From positions 742,501-806,500 of the forward strand of contig NC_135549.1 in the NCBI RefSeq assembly GCF_964340395.1: a stretch of DNA of 64,000 bases, written 5' to 3'. Below are positions 63,506 to 64,000 of the stretch, in pieces (within the stretch, counting starts at the first letter, position 1; each line of letters starts with the position of its first letter). The notes beneath the pieces are model-generated. The model was not told the DNA's origin, did no database searches, and saw only the letters and a list, made by a program, of their open reading frames with translations. The translations under genes and the position numbers were made by a program. The DNA is from Glandiceps talaboti. Taxonomy: Eukaryota > Hemichordata > Enteropneusta > Spengelidae.

Positions 63506-64000
63506 GTATCAATATGGTGACCAATATATCATACGTCTCAGGACGATCCCAACCTATACCAGCCAATACCAGGTTTGAGTTTTTTGCACGCGACACCAAA
63601 TTAAAACGACACATCTGTTGCTGTATCTAAGATCGGCCAACATCCATACACATACCTGTGCGAGCACGGCATAGCTTGACTGTCATCACTTCCTTTGGTC
63701 TGAGAAAAAGAAGAAGTTGGAATAACAGGTAAAGTATATTTAACTTATAAATTGATTGCAAACTAGTTATAGAGTGTATTGCAATAATGCGTTCAGTGCA
63801 TATATATGGTAATGTGATCGTCAGACAAGATACTGACATTAATTATAAAAATGATTGTAGAGGGGATTGTAAATCCATCTTACTGAACGAGGGGCATCAT
63901 GGAACAATAAAGCTAAGATTATGGATATTTATAATCGAATAACGATAGTATGTAATACAAATACGCGTAACGTAAACAACGTATGTGCGTGAAATTGACA
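63506..64000. repeat. duplication module Q, unit C copy (running off the window)
   Basis: Matches the start of the other Q modules to about 63893, including AATAACAG/GTAAAG at 63728/63729. The last 107 bases do not match the other copies. Confidence 0.6.

Overview
This is an animal (metazoan) nuclear genome window. It is AT-rich, intron-rich and full of simple repeats, minisatellites and decayed transposons. The only genes I can support are five head-to-tail LIM-domain genes on the + strand, at 138-2156 (5' end outside the window), 13975-18567, 25918-27768, 40323-43401 and 53454-56740. The retroelement mix (non-LTR retrotransposons, a Penelope-like relic, a PIF/Harbinger-like element) and the microsatellites fit a marine invertebrate such as a lophotrochozoan or an invertebrate deuterostome. 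The species cannot be fixed from sequence alone.

All five genes share one exon plan: a 35-nt first coding exon, then exons of about 184, 121 and 128-140 nt, then a short terminal exon, with intron phases 2, 0, 1, 0. Each complete gene encodes a 180-191 residue protein made almost entirely of three LIM zinc-binding domains. It most resembles the LIM1-3 block of PDZ-LIM (Enigma/ZASP) proteins, but no PDZ domain is visible. Genes 1 and 2 form one subgroup and carry two successive terminal exons. Each of these supplies a complete second half of LIM3 with its own stop codon, so alternative last-exon use should swap the C-terminal zinc finger. Genes 3, 4 and 5 form a younger subgroup with one terminal exon.

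From about 21 kb to the end, the window is a tandem series of related segmental-duplication units, each roughly 13-14 kb. A unit contains a shared upstream module, a LIM gene, a 3' flank and a 62-bp satellite (about 29, 4.6 and 7.6 copies). A minus-strand LINE fragment sits between units. Comparing units exposes empty and filled insertion sites for a PIF/Harbinger-like element (TTA target duplication), for a 5'-truncated LINE and for Penelope-like material in intron 2. The last unit restarts at about 63.5 kb, so another LIM gene is likely just downstream.

Intron 2 of genes 4 and 5 holds Penelope-like relics. These include a GIY-YIG-type C-terminal tail, two hammerhead-ribozyme-like folds and a 54-bp-arm hairpin. 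The regions 2.2-13.9 kb and 18.6-25.9 kb hold no recognisable gene, only repeats and transposon relics. No rRNA or tRNA gene and no CRISPR array was seen. Coordinates of exons come from reading frames and GT/AG splice signals; no transcript evidence was available.
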